This document shows positions 7,590 through 17,235 of a stretch of 64,000 nucleotides of DNA, in pieces (within the stretch, counting starts at the first letter, position 1; every line of letters starts with the position of its first letter). The position numbers and the translations under genes are program-made. The notes beneath the pieces were generated by a model. That model was not told the origin of the DNA. It searched no databases and saw only the letters and a program-made list of their open reading frames with translations. The stretch comes from ZLKRG44 sp964555705 (GTDB lineage Bacteria > Planctomycetota > Phycisphaerae > Phycisphaerales > SM1A02), in the NCBI GenBank assembly GCA_964555705.1, contig CAZKTN010000009.1:10030-74029 (forward strand), written 5' to 3'.

Positions 7590-8330
7590 CTAGGCGGTGA
7601 CGACCGTGCCGACCCGCGCGCCATCCACCACCTTGGCGATGTTGCCCGCGGTGCGGTAGTCGAAGACGACGACGGGGAGCGAATGCTCCATGCACATCGT
7701 CATCGCGGTCAGGTCCATCACGCCGAGCTGGCGCTCGAGCGCCTCGCTGTAGGTGAGCGCGTCGTAGCGCGTCGCCGAGGGGTCGGTACGGGGGTCGGCG
7801 GTGTAGATGCCGTCCACCTTCGTGGCCTTGAGGAGCACGTCGGCGCCGAGCTCGATCGCACGCAGCGACGCGCACGTGTCGGTGGTGAAGAAGGGATTGC
7901 CGGTGCCCGCCACCAGGATCACCACGCGGCCCTTCTCGAAATGCCTCAGCGCGCGCGCCCTGATGAACTGCTCGGCCACGCTCGACACGTTCAGTGCGCT
8001 CATCACGCGGCTCTCGACGCCAAGCGCATGGAGTGCCTCCTTGAGAGCGAGGCCGTTGATCACGGTGCCGAGCATCCCCATGTAGTCGGCGGTGGACTGG
8101 TCGAATGCGCCGCCCCTGGCGAGCTTCGCGCCCCGGATGATGTTGCCGCCACCCACGACCACCGCAAGGTCAAGCGGGCCTGCGCCCTTGGCCGACGCGA
8201 TCTCGCCGGCGATTGCGGAGAGCTCCTCGGGGCTGATGCCGAACTTGCCCTCGGCCGCAAAGCTCTCACCGCTGATCTTGAGGAGCACTCGGCGGAAGCG
8301 CCTTCCCGATCCTGGGGTGACAGTGGCCAT
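7590..8330 (-). CDS. pyrH: Uridylate kinase (UMP kinase)
   Basis: 246 residues of the amino-acid-kinase fold. Motifs: VLLKISGESF at the N-terminus, VVVGGGNIIRGAKLA, the UMP-binding region around DYMGMLGTVINGLAL, VILVAGTGNPFFTTDT, and DVLLKATKVDGIYTADP. It phosphorylates UMP to UDP in pyrimidine nucleotide synthesis. The ATG at 8328-8330 was chosen because the preceding 18 codons are unlike the family and overlap the divergent gene. First gene of the minus-strand pyrH-frr block; only 32 bp separate it from the divergent vWA gene, so the promoters must overlap or be interleaved. Confidence 0.97.
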   Translation of the reverse strand: MATVTPGSGRRFRRVLLKISGESFAAEGKFGISPEELSAIAGEIASAKGAGPLDLAVVVGGGNIIRGAKLARGGAFDQSTADYMGMLGTVINGLALKEALHALGVESRVMSALNVSSVAEQFIRARALRHFEKGRVVILVAGTGNPFFTTDTCASLRAIELGADVLLKATKVDGIYTADPRTDPSATRYDALTYSEALERQLGVMDLTAMTMCMEHSLPVVVFDYRTAGNIAKVVDGARVGTVVTA

Positions 8331-8362
8331 CCGTTCGAGGGTACTACAATCAGGTATCGCTG

Positions 8363-9379
8363 ATGCAGCATGAGCGCGCCACACATGACCGCGTGCGCGC
8401 CTCCAAGCCCGGCGCGGGTCCCTCCGGTTCGGCGCGCGCGCCGGGATGGGCGGACTCGACCTGGATCTGGGTTGGCCTGGCGGTGTCGCTTCCGCTTCAC
8501 GTCGCGTTCGTCGCGTTCCTCACGGCGATCGGCGTCGGTGGTGGCGTCGGAGCGGGCGCGCCGTCGGACCAGATCGGAGTCGGCGTCGCGCTTGTCGCAG
8601 GCGGCGACGGCGAGCAGGAGATCGAGGGCGCATCGGGATCCGATGGCGGAGCTGCGAGCTCGGGCCCGGAGATCTCCGTCAACGACGTGCCCAGCGAGGG
8701 CGAGCGTGTCGACGACCTCCGGTCGCCGCTGGGTCCGGAGTCGATCGTGTCCGGTGCGCTCAACTCGAGCGGGTCAGGCGACGCCACCGGGACAGGATCG
8801 GGGCTCCCGGGACTTCTCGGCTCAGGGCCTGGCGCGGGCGGGAGCGGAAGCGGATCCGGTGCGACCACCACGTTCTTCGGCGTGGGCGGCCGCGGCAAGC
8901 GCATCGCGTACGTGGTCGACAAGTCGGGCTCGATGGGCACCGGCGGCCGCATGCGTTCGGCCATGCGCGAGCTTGAGCGCAGCATCGCAGCGCTGCCGGA
9001 CTTCGCGAGCGTGTGCGTGGCGCTCTTCGACTCCGGGTTCACGGTGCCCGACTGGTCCGACGGGTTCATGCGCGCCAAGCCAGGCGTGAAGGACCGCTAC
9101 AGGCTGTGGCTCCAGCGCGTGGGCCCGAGCGGCGGCACCGATCCCATCCACGCGTTCCGCTACGTGCTCACGCGTGGCGAGCGTCCTGACGTCATCTTCT
9201 TCATGAGCGACGGCGAGATACCTCCAGATGCCGCGGAGGAGATCCTTCAGCTCAACCGGCGCGGCATCCCAGCCGTGATCAACTGCGTTGCCTTCGGCAA
9301 CGAGGCCGCGACCGCCACGCTCCGCCGCATTGCGGCCGAGTCGCGCGGCGTGTACGCGGAGGTCGGGGTCACGAAGTGA
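8363..9379 (+). CDS. Membrane-anchored von Willebrand factor A (vWA) domain protein
   Basis: 338 residues. One hydrophobic segment near the N-terminus (about 34-57, WIWVGLAVSLPLHVAFVAFL) is followed by a long Gly/Ser-rich linker (60-170). A vWA domain follows with a complete MIDAS metal site: DKSGSM (Asp186, Ser188, Ser190), Thr259 in GGTDP and Asp283 in MSDGE. Such domains bind protein partners through a divalent metal. The topology resembles an ExbD/TonB-like anchor followed by an extracytoplasmic binding domain, but no ExbB/ExbD partner is nearby. Its stop overlaps the next start by GTGA, so it is translated together with the two large proteins downstream. Function unknown. Confidence 0.85.
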   Translation: MQHERATHDRVRASKPGAGPSGSARAPGWADSTWIWVGLAVSLPLHVAFVAFLTAIGVGGGVGAGAPSDQIGVGVALVAGGDGEQEIEGASGSDGGAASSGPEISVNDVPSEGERVDDLRSPLGPESIVSGALNSSGSGDATGTGSGLPGLLGSGPGAGGSGSGSGATTTFFGVGGRGKRIAYVVDKSGSMGTGGRMRSAMRELERSIAALPDFASVCVALFDSGFTVPDWSDGFMRAKPGVKDRYRLWLQRVGPSGGTDPIHAFRYVLTRGERPDVIFFMSDGEIPPDAAEEILQLNRRGIPAVINCVAFGNEAATATLRRIAAESRGVYAEVGVTK

Positions 9380-12300
9380 GATCCGCGAGGGCATTCGCCG
9401 CCGTTGCGGCCCTGCTCGCGTGGGCGATGGCGTCTGCGCACGCTCATGCGCAGGTCACCGTCACGCTGCGGCACCAGGGCGGCGATCGTGTGGGCCGCAT
9501 CGCCGCGGAGGACGGCGACGGCATCACGCTTGAGGTGCCGGGCGCACCCCCGCAGCGGGAGTTCATCCGGTGGGACATCGTCCGCTCCGTCGATGGCGGT
9601 GGCGTGGCGCCGCAGTCGCGCGCGCAGCGAATGGCGCTCGGGGAGAGCATCTGGCGAGGCAGGATCCGCCTCGACCGCGGCGACGCCGCCGCGGCGGAGC
9701 CGCTGCTCCAGGCTGCAGCGTCGTCGCTCTCGCGCGAGAGCGGTCCGCTCGCGCTCGCCGCCTGGGAGGAGCTGCTCCGTGCGCGCATTGCGCTCGGCGG
9801 CGAGCTGGCCGAGGGAGCGGTGCGTGCGCCATCGCTGCGCGCATCGGTGCGCGCGTCCGGTGACCTGCCAGTCGCGCTCCCCTCGCGCGCGGATCCGCTC
9901 GATGCGGGCACCGGACTTGTGCCATCGGCGCCGCCTGCGTGGGCCACACGGGCCGAGGCCATGCGCGCGCGCGAGGGATTCCAGTCGATCGCCGCATCCT
10001 CGCGCGACGTCGCGCTCCTGGCTGGGCTCTACGCGCAGATCGCGGCCGCCGACGCGGGCGACCCGCAGCCTCCTCCTCCGCGGGGCGCACGCCCCGTCGG
10101 ATCTCCGCCTCCGCCGCGAGGCGCGCTCGCGCGCGGCGTGGAGCTCCTCGAGGCCTGGGCCGCCGCAGTATCGAACGACGCTGAGGCGCGCAAGCGCGGT
10201 CGCGAGACGATGCGCCGCATGGCGCGCGAGCTTTCGCCTGCGATGCGTGCGTGGGCCATCTATGCGGGGGGCCGGAGCCTGGCGATGGAGGGCGACGCCA
10301 AGCAGCGTCGCATCGGCGCCACCGAGATGCTCAAGGCGGCCGCCGCCCACGGTGCGCTCGCGCCAATCCTGGTGCGTGCCGCCGAGTCGAGGGCGGCCGA
10401 GTCGCTCGAGGCTGCGGGCGACTCCGCGTCGGCCGCCATGCTGCGGGCGCATGCGGGTCCTCATCAGCAGTACTCGGTGAGCGACATCCTCTCGTCGCCG
10501 CATCCGGCGCTCGTTGCCGGAGACGTCCGTGACCGGGAGGTCGCGCGGGTCGAGGAGGACGAGGCGCGTGCGCTCGCCGACTTCCTCGAGCGCGCAGGGC
10601 TCGACGATCTCTTCGCGCTGCGACTGGAGGAGGAGCTTGCGCGCGCCGCGAGCCCTGTGGGGGCAGGCCGGCTGTGCGATGTCCTCGAGCGGCTCTTTGC
10701 GGCCGCCAGCAGCGCGCAGCGCGTGGCTGACCTTCGGGTGCGCGTCGAGTACCTGGTGGCGCGCGACCGGCTGCCGTGCGTCCCGGCGCTGAGGCTCGCC
10801 GCCGCACGAGCGGAGTACCGGCTCGCAGGCGTCGGCATCGCGGCACTCAGGCGCGGCGACGAGCAGGCGCTGCAGGGGAGTGCGGCGCGTGACGATGCGG
10901 CGGCGCTGCTGGCGCAGTGCGCGGACGCCCTCGAGCGTCTCGAGCAGTCGCTCTCCGCAGAGCTCACGCAACTCCGGATGAAGGCAGGGGGAAGCGACGA
11001 GGTCGCACGCACGGAGGCTCTTGCGGTATCCGACCTTGTCGCCGCGCAGCTGCTGGAGGCCCGCTACCTGCGTGCATGGAGCCAGTTCGGGATCCTGTGG
11101 ATCTCCCGCGCTGGCTCGGATCCCGCGCGAGTCGCTGCGCAGGCGGACCAGCTTGTGCCCGTGTGGGCGGCGCTGCTCGAGACGGGCAAGGCATTCCCAT
11201 CGCCCGAGGACGTGTCGGTCGACCTTCGCGGCGAGGAGTACTACGCGTCGAGCATCCTCGGCATGGCGGTGACCAAGGCACTCGCTGCAGGATTGCCCGC
11301 CGCCGAGCCGTGGTTCGAGCTGCTGCGCGAGCCCGGCGTGTGGTCCGGCACCGCGGCGCTCGAGCCGTCGATGCGGCTTGAGGCTGCGGTGGACTGCGCC
11401 GCATACGACTCCGCGGCCGCGCAGCTCCGCGACGCCACCGTCACGGTCGCCGATGACGTGATCGCAGGATGCGCGCTTCGCGCGATGCGCGAGGCGCGAG
11501 GCGAGGCCTTGCCTGCAGCGGGCGCATTCGCGCGCTCGTGCTTCGAGTCGCTCGTGGCGCGAGGATCGCTGAGCGCGGCGCAGCGGCTCGCGGCCCGCGT
11601 GCCTGCGCTCGCGCGCGGAGACGGGTTCGCGCCCCGGCTCGCGGCTGCGCTTGCGGTCGTGGTCAGGGCGCAGTCGATCCAGGACACCGAGCGCGCGAGA
11701 CCGGTCTGGGAGGAGGCCGCGCGCGCCCTCTCGACGGCGCTGTCGGCGCCTGATGCGGCAGATTCGCCGAGCGCCCCCGCGGTGCGCGCTCTGCGAGGGC
11801 TGGTGCTCGCATCCGCCGGTGACCCGTGCCAGGCATCAGGCGAGCTCGCGGCCGCATCGATGCAGCTTGCCGGCGACCGCGCCGACGAGTCCGCGTGGCT
11901 CGCGGCGCGGCTGTCCGATGAGGGGCGATGCGTGCACAATGGGGTGCCCACCTCGCGCGACCTCTGGCTCGACTACCTGCGCAGGTTCCCCGACGGTGCG
12001 CATGCCAACGGCGCAATGGTGGCACTCGCGCGGTTCGACGAGGTGCTTGATCCGGTGCTTGCGGAGCGGCTGCTTGCGGTGCCTCCGGACGATCCCGTGT
12101 CGGCTGATGCGGCCCGTGCCGCCGCCCGCATCTACTACCGGCTCGCGCGCAGCGCCGTGGGCGATGCGCGGGCGGACCCGGTTCGCAGGCTCTTCCTGAT
12201 CTCGCCAAGTGCGGCAGCGAGCTGGCCTGCAGGGTGGATCGATCCGGTGGCACGCCAGCAGCTCGAGTTTGCGCTCGACCCCTCAGCGGCGCGCCTGGAG

Positions 12301-13116
12301 CTGGCGCGTGGGCTGCTCTCGGAGATCGCATCGCGCTACGCGCCAGGCGAGGAGCCCGAGCCCTACCGCGCCGAACTCGCCACGCGCAGGCTCGAGCTTG
12401 CGCTGCTTGACCGGAAGTTTGCCGAGGCAGCCTCCGAGCTCGCGCGCGTCCGGGCCACGGGCGACAAGGCATGGCTGATGCGCGCCGATGCGCTGTTCGC
12501 GCGCGATGTCGAGACGATGCTCGCCGCCGATCCCGCAGCCGACGGCAGCGATGCCCAGTCGAGGGCCGAGGCGGCGCGCGCCCTTGTCGGCGCCCGGCGC
12601 GGCGTGCTCGAGACCGCGCGCCGCGACGGCAACCCTGAGCGGGCAGATGCCGCATCGGTCGCGCTCGCCCGTGCGCTGCTTGCGGTCGATGCCAAGGCGA
12701 ACGCGGCGGAGGCGGCCGCGCTTGCGCGCGACGTGCTCGTGCGCAAGCCCACGCACCGTCCGTCGCTTGAGGTCGCCGCGGATGCCGCGATCGCAGCGGG
12801 GCAGGCTCGTGTCGCACGCGATGCGCTCGTGACGCTCATGTCGGTGCTGGCGCCGACGAGCGTGGAGCGCTCGCGGCGGCAGTGCCAGCTTGTCGAGATC
12901 CTCGCCGTGAATGACCCCGACGAGGCGCGCAAGGTGCTTGCGCAGCACCAGGTCTTCGATCCCACGTGGGGTCCAGAGCCATGGGGCGACCGGCTCAAGG
13001 CGCTCGCGCGCTCGCTCGGGATGCGGGTGGAGGACGAGCAGCCTGACGCCGGGACGCCCAGCGACGGCGTGAGGGAGTCTGGTGCGGGTGCGCCGCAGCC
13101 GGGAGGCACGCAGTGA
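9376..13116 (+). CDS. Very large exported Ala/Arg-rich helical protein, function unknown
   Basis: 1246 residues starting at GTG 9376, overlapping the vWA gene by 4 bp. The N-terminus (RSARAFAAVAALLAWAMASAHAHAQ) is a good Sec signal with cleavage near residue 25. It is followed by a short beta-rich region (VTVTLRHQGGDRVGRIAAEDG, REFIRWDIVRSVDGG) of about 50 residues resembling a small SH3-like or Lsm-like unit. The rest is long, alanine-rich and helical with recurring SRAEAARALVGA-like and LARALLAVDAKANAAEAAALA segments, suggestive of degenerate TPR/HEAT solenoid repeats. I recognise no enzyme motif. It ends in a 4-bp overlap with the next gene, so all three are one operon. Confidence 0.8.
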   Translation: MRSARAFAAVAALLAWAMASAHAHAQVTVTLRHQGGDRVGRIAAEDGDGITLEVPGAPPQREFIRWDIVRSVDGGGVAPQSRAQRMALGESIWRGRIRLDRGDAAAAEPLLQAAASSLSRESGPLALAAWEELLRARIALGGELAEGAVRAPSLRASVRASGDLPVALPSRADPLDAGTGLVPSAPPAWATRAEAMRAREGFQSIAASSRDVALLAGLYAQIAAADAGDPQPPPPRGARPVGSPPPPRGALARGVELLEAWAAAVSNDAEARKRGRETMRRMARELSPAMRAWAIYAGGRSLAMEGDAKQRRIGATEMLKAAAAHGALAPILVRAAESRAAESLEAAGDSASAAMLRAHAGPHQQYSVSDILSSPHPALVAGDVRDREVARVEEDEARALADFLERAGLDDLFALRLEEELARAASPVGAGRLCDVLERLFAAASSAQRVADLRVRVEYLVARDRLPCVPALRLAAARAEYRLAGVGIAALRRGDEQALQGSAARDDAAALLAQCADALERLEQSLSAELTQLRMKAGGSDEVARTEALAVSDLVAAQLLEARYLRAWSQFGILWISRAGSDPARVAAQADQLVPVWAALLETGKAFPSPEDVSVDLRGEEYYASSILGMAVTKALAAGLPAAEPWFELLREPGVWSGTAALEPSMRLEAAVDCAAYDSAAAQLRDATVTVADDVIAGCALRAMREARGEALPAAGAFARSCFESLVARGSLSAAQRLAARVPALARGDGFAPRLAAALAVVVRAQSIQDTERARPVWEEAARALSTALSAPDAADSPSAPAVRALRGLVLASAGDPCQASGELAAASMQLAGDRADESAWLAARLSDEGRCVHNGVPTSRDLWLDYLRRFPDGAHANGAMVALARFDEVLDPVLAERLLAVPPDDPVSADAARAAARIYYRLARSAVGDARADPVRRLFLISPSAAASWPAGWIDPVARQQLEFALDPSAARLELARGLLSEIASRYAPGEEPEPYRAELATRRLELALLDRKFAEAASELARVRATGDKAWLMRADALFARDVETMLAADPAADGSDAQSRAEAARALVGARRGVLETARRDGNPERADAASVALARALLAVDAKANAAEAAALARDVLVRKPTHRPSLEVAADAAIAAGQARVARDALVTLMSVLAPTSVERSRRQCQLVEILAVNDPDEARKVLAQHQVFDPTWGPEPWGDRLKALARSLGMRVEDEQPDAGTPSDGVRESGAGAPQPGGTQ

Positions 13117-16042
13117 CTGACGAGCGAACAGGGCCTGATCAATCCGGCCGAGGCCGTCCGCAGTGGCCGATGCCGCCGGGAGTGCCAGGCAGCGCGAACG
13201 CGCGCGAGGCTCGCGCGGTCGTCGGGCTGCCGCCCGATGCGAGCGACAGCGAGTTCATCGGCGCATCGCCATCCGAGGGGCGTGATGCGCTCGTGTCCGC
13301 GGCGCGCCGCCGGCTTGAGCCTGTGCTTGCCGCGCATGGGCTCGACTCGCGCGAGTCGTGGCTCGTGGATCACGAGCTCAAGAGCGCGCTCGGCCGACTT
13401 CTTGCGGCGGTGCCGCACGCAGCGCCAGCCGCTGCGCCNNNNNNNNNNNNNNNNNNNNNNNNNNNNNNNNNNNNNNNNNNNNNNNNNNNNNNNNNNNNNN
13501 NNNNNNNNNNNNNNNNNNNNNNNNNNNNNNNNNNNNNNCGCCAGCCGCTGCGCCGCCCGCCGCGACCGCCGCCTTCACGCCGGACCTCACGGTGGCCAAG
13601 GCGCTCTACATGCGGCGCAGTCACCTAGGCCGGGCGATGCTTGGCCTGAGCATGCAGGCGCAGCGCGCCGGTCGACCATCAGGCGCGGGTGCGCCCGCCA
13701 TTGCCGCTCACGCGACCCACATGGAGGCCGACTCAAGCGCCACCTACGCCGATGCGGCCCACGCCCACGTGCATGTGCGCACCCGCTCGCGCGCACGCAT
13801 CATCGCGGCCACGATCGCGGTCCTGTCCGCGATCGGTCTCGTGATCGAGATTGCCTATGTGCCGGTGCACCTCCAGCGCGCGCGCGCGAGGCAGCAGTCG
13901 GACGCGGAGACCAGCGCCTCCGCACGTCCTGCACCCGCGCCGGGGCCAGCGCCCGCGCCTCGTCCCGTGCCCGAGCCGGCGCTGCAGCCGGGTGCGGGTG
14001 CCGACGCGGAACGTTCGCGCAGTGCGGCAGCCTCGCCTCGTGGCGCAACTGGCGCACAGGCGCCGCCCGATGCGGCAGACCGAGCTCCGACCGCACCTCG
14101 GCAGGTTCCGATCCCCTCGCCAGCGCTCCCTGCAGACCAGGTCGCTGCCGGCCAGCCGCGGCCCGCGCCGACGGAGTCCGCGCCGCTCGATCCAAGTCTG
14201 CGCCAGCGGCTCGACCGGCTGACGGAGCAGTGGCTGGCGCGGGTCAGCTCGTCGATCGATGCGCAGCGCGCGATCGGGGACACGGATGCGGGAACCGTGC
14301 GCTGGCTCGCGCAGGCGAAGCTTCTCGAGCGCCTGATCGCGCTCGACGACATCGCGCAGCTGCTTGTCGAGGCGCGCGCCGACGACGCGGAGCCGCTCAT
14401 CGACGTCATGCCGGCGGCCTGCAGCTTCAGCGCTGAGCTGCCGCCCTCCCAGGAGGAGACGTCCTCACGCGAGGATGGGCGACTCGTCGCCGACCTCTCG
14501 CGTGCGGGTGGAGGTGGCGAGTCCCGGCTGGCCGTGCTGCGCGCGTACCGCTCGCTGCCGCTCGCGCCCGGGCGCGCGGATGCCCGCGCGCTCGTGTCCG
14601 AGGCGCTCGGAGGCCCCTCGCGCAACTCGCGCGCGCTCGCGCTCGCGATCCTCCTCGAGCGCGGAGGCACGTCGGTCGCCGTGCTGGAGGCTGCGCACGC
14701 GCGCGTCGGCGAGCTGACGGCGACTCCTGCGGGACGTGCGGTGGTGGAGCAGCTTGCCGGCGAGCTGCCGGGCGGCGCTCCGATGGATGTGCAGTCGCTG
14801 CGTGCGCGGCTTGCGCGCAGGATCCTGGAGGGCCGCGGTGCGCCCATGCACCTCATCGATGCGACCGCCGACGCGACAGCCGCGATGCTCGACCGGATGG
14901 CGCGCAGGGCGGATCCGCAGGTGGCGCCCGCCGATGTCGAGTCAAGCATCGCGACGCTTTCGCGCGCCGCATCCCGTGACGCCGCACCTGCGCGCCTCGA
15001 TGGCGCAAACGGACCGCTGCAGCGCATGGTCGCGTCCCTCTCTGCGCTTGAGGGCGCACGCATCGTGCGCAACTACAGGAGGCTGCCCGACGAGCGCGCC
15101 CGCATCGACGCAGCGGCTGCGGTCGCCTCGAAGCGTGCGCTCGTGGCTGATTCCTCGCTCGGCCAGGCCATCGAGTTGGCCATCGGGCTGCTGGCCCAGG
15201 ACTGCATCGCACTTCGCGCGCCCGACCTTGTCCTCTCGCCCGCGGGTGCGGCGCCCTCATCCGGAGCGGGATCGGACTCCGCGAACCCGCTGCTGCTGCC
15301 TGCGCCTGCGATGGACTCGATCGGCCGGTGGCCCGAGGCAGCGCGTGCGCTCGCCGCAGGTGACGGCGATGGGACCGACGCCGATGCGCTCGTGCGGATT
15401 GCCGAGGACGTGCAGGACTCCGCGACGGATGACGCTGGCCGCTCGGTGGCGGCGCGCCTCTACGCGCGCGCTGCGCTGGCCGGCAGCGAGGCGACCGCTG
15501 CGACCGCCGCGCGCGGGATCGCAAGCCTGGTTCCCGCCGGCGGCGCGTCAGGCGCCGCCGAGCGTCACCGATGGGAGTCGATCGCGGCCCAGTACGCGAT
15601 GGCCGACGCTGCCATGCGCGGCATCGGCCGCACGCAGCGGCGTGCCGGATCGGGCATCGATGCGGACACGGATGCATCGTCGCGGGTGGCGCTTGCGGAT
15701 GCGCTGGCGCTCTGCATCGCCGGCTACGGCCGGCAGGCAGGCGACCGCCTCCAGTCGCCGACGGTGCGCGCGCTCGCGCAGCGGATCTCGGGGGCGCTGC
15801 CCGGCGGCATCAGCGGGCTCGAGTCGCTCTGCGAGGGACGCACTCCGAGCTCCCCGCCGCTCGAGCCCAAGGTCGCGGACCAGCTCCTTGCGGTGGAGGC
15901 AGCGCTGCGCGATCCGCGCTCGACGCGCTGGTCTGATGACCTCGCGCTGCGGCGCGGTCTGCCTCTCGTGTCGGTCGACACGGCGAGCAGGGCGGCGCGC
16001 GTCCGCCTCTTTACGCCAGCGCCCGCTCCAGGTCCGCAATGA
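13113..16042 (+). CDS. Large single-pass membrane protein, function unknown (interrupted by assembly gap)
   Basis: Starts at GTG 13113, overlapping the previous stop (GTGA). The 100-N run at 13439-13538 splits it into two frames in the raw sequence. Removing the N run and one copy of the 16-bp flanking duplicate (116 nt in all) puts both halves in the same frame, giving about 937 residues. The first 200 residues are cytoplasmic-looking, with a Pro/Ala stretch at the join. A single transmembrane helix follows (IIAATIAVLSAIGLVIEIAYV, DNA 13798-13860), then a Pro/Ala-rich spacer and a long helical Ala/Arg-rich domain resembling its upstream neighbour. The last 32 bp overlap the 3' end of the convergent cystathionine gene. 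No known domain recognised. Confidence 0.78.
13423..13554. other. Assembly gap: 100 N flanked by a 16-bp duplicate
   Basis: The 16 bases CGCCAGCCGCTGCGCC occur at 13423-13438 and again at 13539-13554, either side of 13439-13538 (N). The two contig ends therefore overlap and the N run is a scaffolder placeholder. Removing 116 nt joins the reading frame of the gene that spans it. Confidence 0.85.
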
Positions 16043-17213
16043 GGTCGTCGGGATGCTCGATCCCGACCGACAGCCGCACCAGCGAATCGTCGATGCCAAG
16101 CTGGGCGCGCTGCTCGGGTGGCACGCTCGCATGCGTCATGATCGCCGGATGCTCGATCAGGCTCTCGACTCCGCCGAGGCTCTCCGCGAGCGCGAAGAGG
16201 TGCACACGCTCAAGGAAGCGGCGAGACTCCGCGATGCCTCCCGCAAGCCACACCGTGATCATGCCACCGAAGCCTGGCCCGCCAGGCAGCCGCATCTGGC
16301 GCGCCGCCAGCGCGTGCTGCGGATGCGACGCGAGCCCGGGGTAGGTCACGCGCGTCACCTTCGCGTGCCTCTCGAGCCACTGTGCGATGCGCATCGCCGA
16401 GTCGCAGTGGCGCTCCATGCGCACTGCAAGCGTCTTGAGCCCGCGCAGCGCGAGGTACGCCTCGAAGGGGCTCATCACGGAGCCGATCGCGTTCTGCATG
16501 AAGCGCAGCCTCTCCGCGATGTCCGCGCGGCGCGTGACGAGCGCTCCGCCCACCGTGTCGCTGTGGCCGCCGACGTACTTGGTCGTCGAGTGCATCACGA
16601 CATCGATGCCGTGCTCGAGCGGGCGCTGCAGCATCGGCGACGCGAAGGTGTTGTCGACGACGGAGATCGCCCCGCACGACTGCGCAACCTTCGCGAGGTG
16701 CACGATGTCCACGAGCTTGAGCGTTGGGTTGGAGGGCGTCTCGGCCCAGATCATCTTGGGTGCCTTGGCGCGCACGGCCGCCTCGATCGCGGCCGGATCC
16801 GACATGTCCACGAAGCGGATGTCGAGGCCCTGCGAGCGGCGGCGCACGCGCTGGAGCAGCCGGTTCGTGCCGCCGTAGACGTCATCCATGCACAGGATCG
16901 AGTCGCCGCAGTCGAGCAGCTCGAGGCAGGTGCCGATCGCCGCAAGGCCGCTCGCGAACGCGAACCCTCCGCAGGTGCGGTCGGTGTCCTCGGAGAGCCC
17001 GCTCGACTCGAGGCTGGCGATGCAGCGCTCGAAGGCGAAGCGCGTCACGTTATGGCTGCGCGAGTACTCGAATCCCTTGTGGACGCCGGGGGAGTCCTGG
17101 ATGAAGGTCGAGCTCGTGAAGATCGGCGGCATCACCGCACCCGTCGAGGGGTCCGGATGCTGGCCTCCGTGGATGCAGCGTGTGGCGATGTGCGCGTCGC
17201 TCGGTGTGCTCAT
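16011..17213 (-). CDS. Cystathionine gamma-synthase / gamma-lyase family PLP enzyme
   Basis: 400 residues of the Cys/Met-metabolism PLP family. Visible motifs: TRCIHGGQHPDPSTGAVMPP, YSRSHNVTRFAFE, SGLAAIGTCLELL, DDVYGGTNRL, ETPSNPTLKLVDI, VVDNTFASP and the PLP lysine in HSTTKYVGGHSD (Lys212). The sequence cannot firmly tell gamma-synthase (cysteine to homocysteine direction) from gamma-lyase (cystathionine to cysteine). The cystathionine beta-synthase gene 22 bp upstream in the same operon favours the lyase role in reverse transsulfuration. ATG at 17211-17213. Its 3' end overlaps the convergent neighbour by 32 bp. Confidence 0.93.
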   Translation of the reverse strand: MSTPSDAHIATRCIHGGQHPDPSTGAVMPPIFTSSTFIQDSPGVHKGFEYSRSHNVTRFAFERCIASLESSGLSEDTDRTCGGFAFASGLAAIGTCLELLDCGDSILCMDDVYGGTNRLLQRVRRRSQGLDIRFVDMSDPAAIEAAVRAKAPKMIWAETPSNPTLKLVDIVHLAKVAQSCGAISVVDNTFASPMLQRPLEHGIDVVMHSTTKYVGGHSDTVGGALVTRRADIAERLRFMQNAIGSVMSPFEAYLALRGLKTLAVRMERHCDSAMRIAQWLERHAKVTRVTYPGLASHPQHALAARQMRLPGGPGFGGMITVWLAGGIAESRRFLERVHLFALAESLGGVESLIEHPAIMTHASVPPEQRAQLGIDDSLVRLSVGIEHPDDLIADLERALA

Positions 17214-17235
17214 CCGCGCGATGGTAGTCCGCGCC

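Noticed and set aside
9247..10971. 574-codon minus-strand frame opposite the 1246-residue protein gene
   Set aside because: Arg-rich shadow; the plus strand has a signal peptide and translational coupling to its neighbours.
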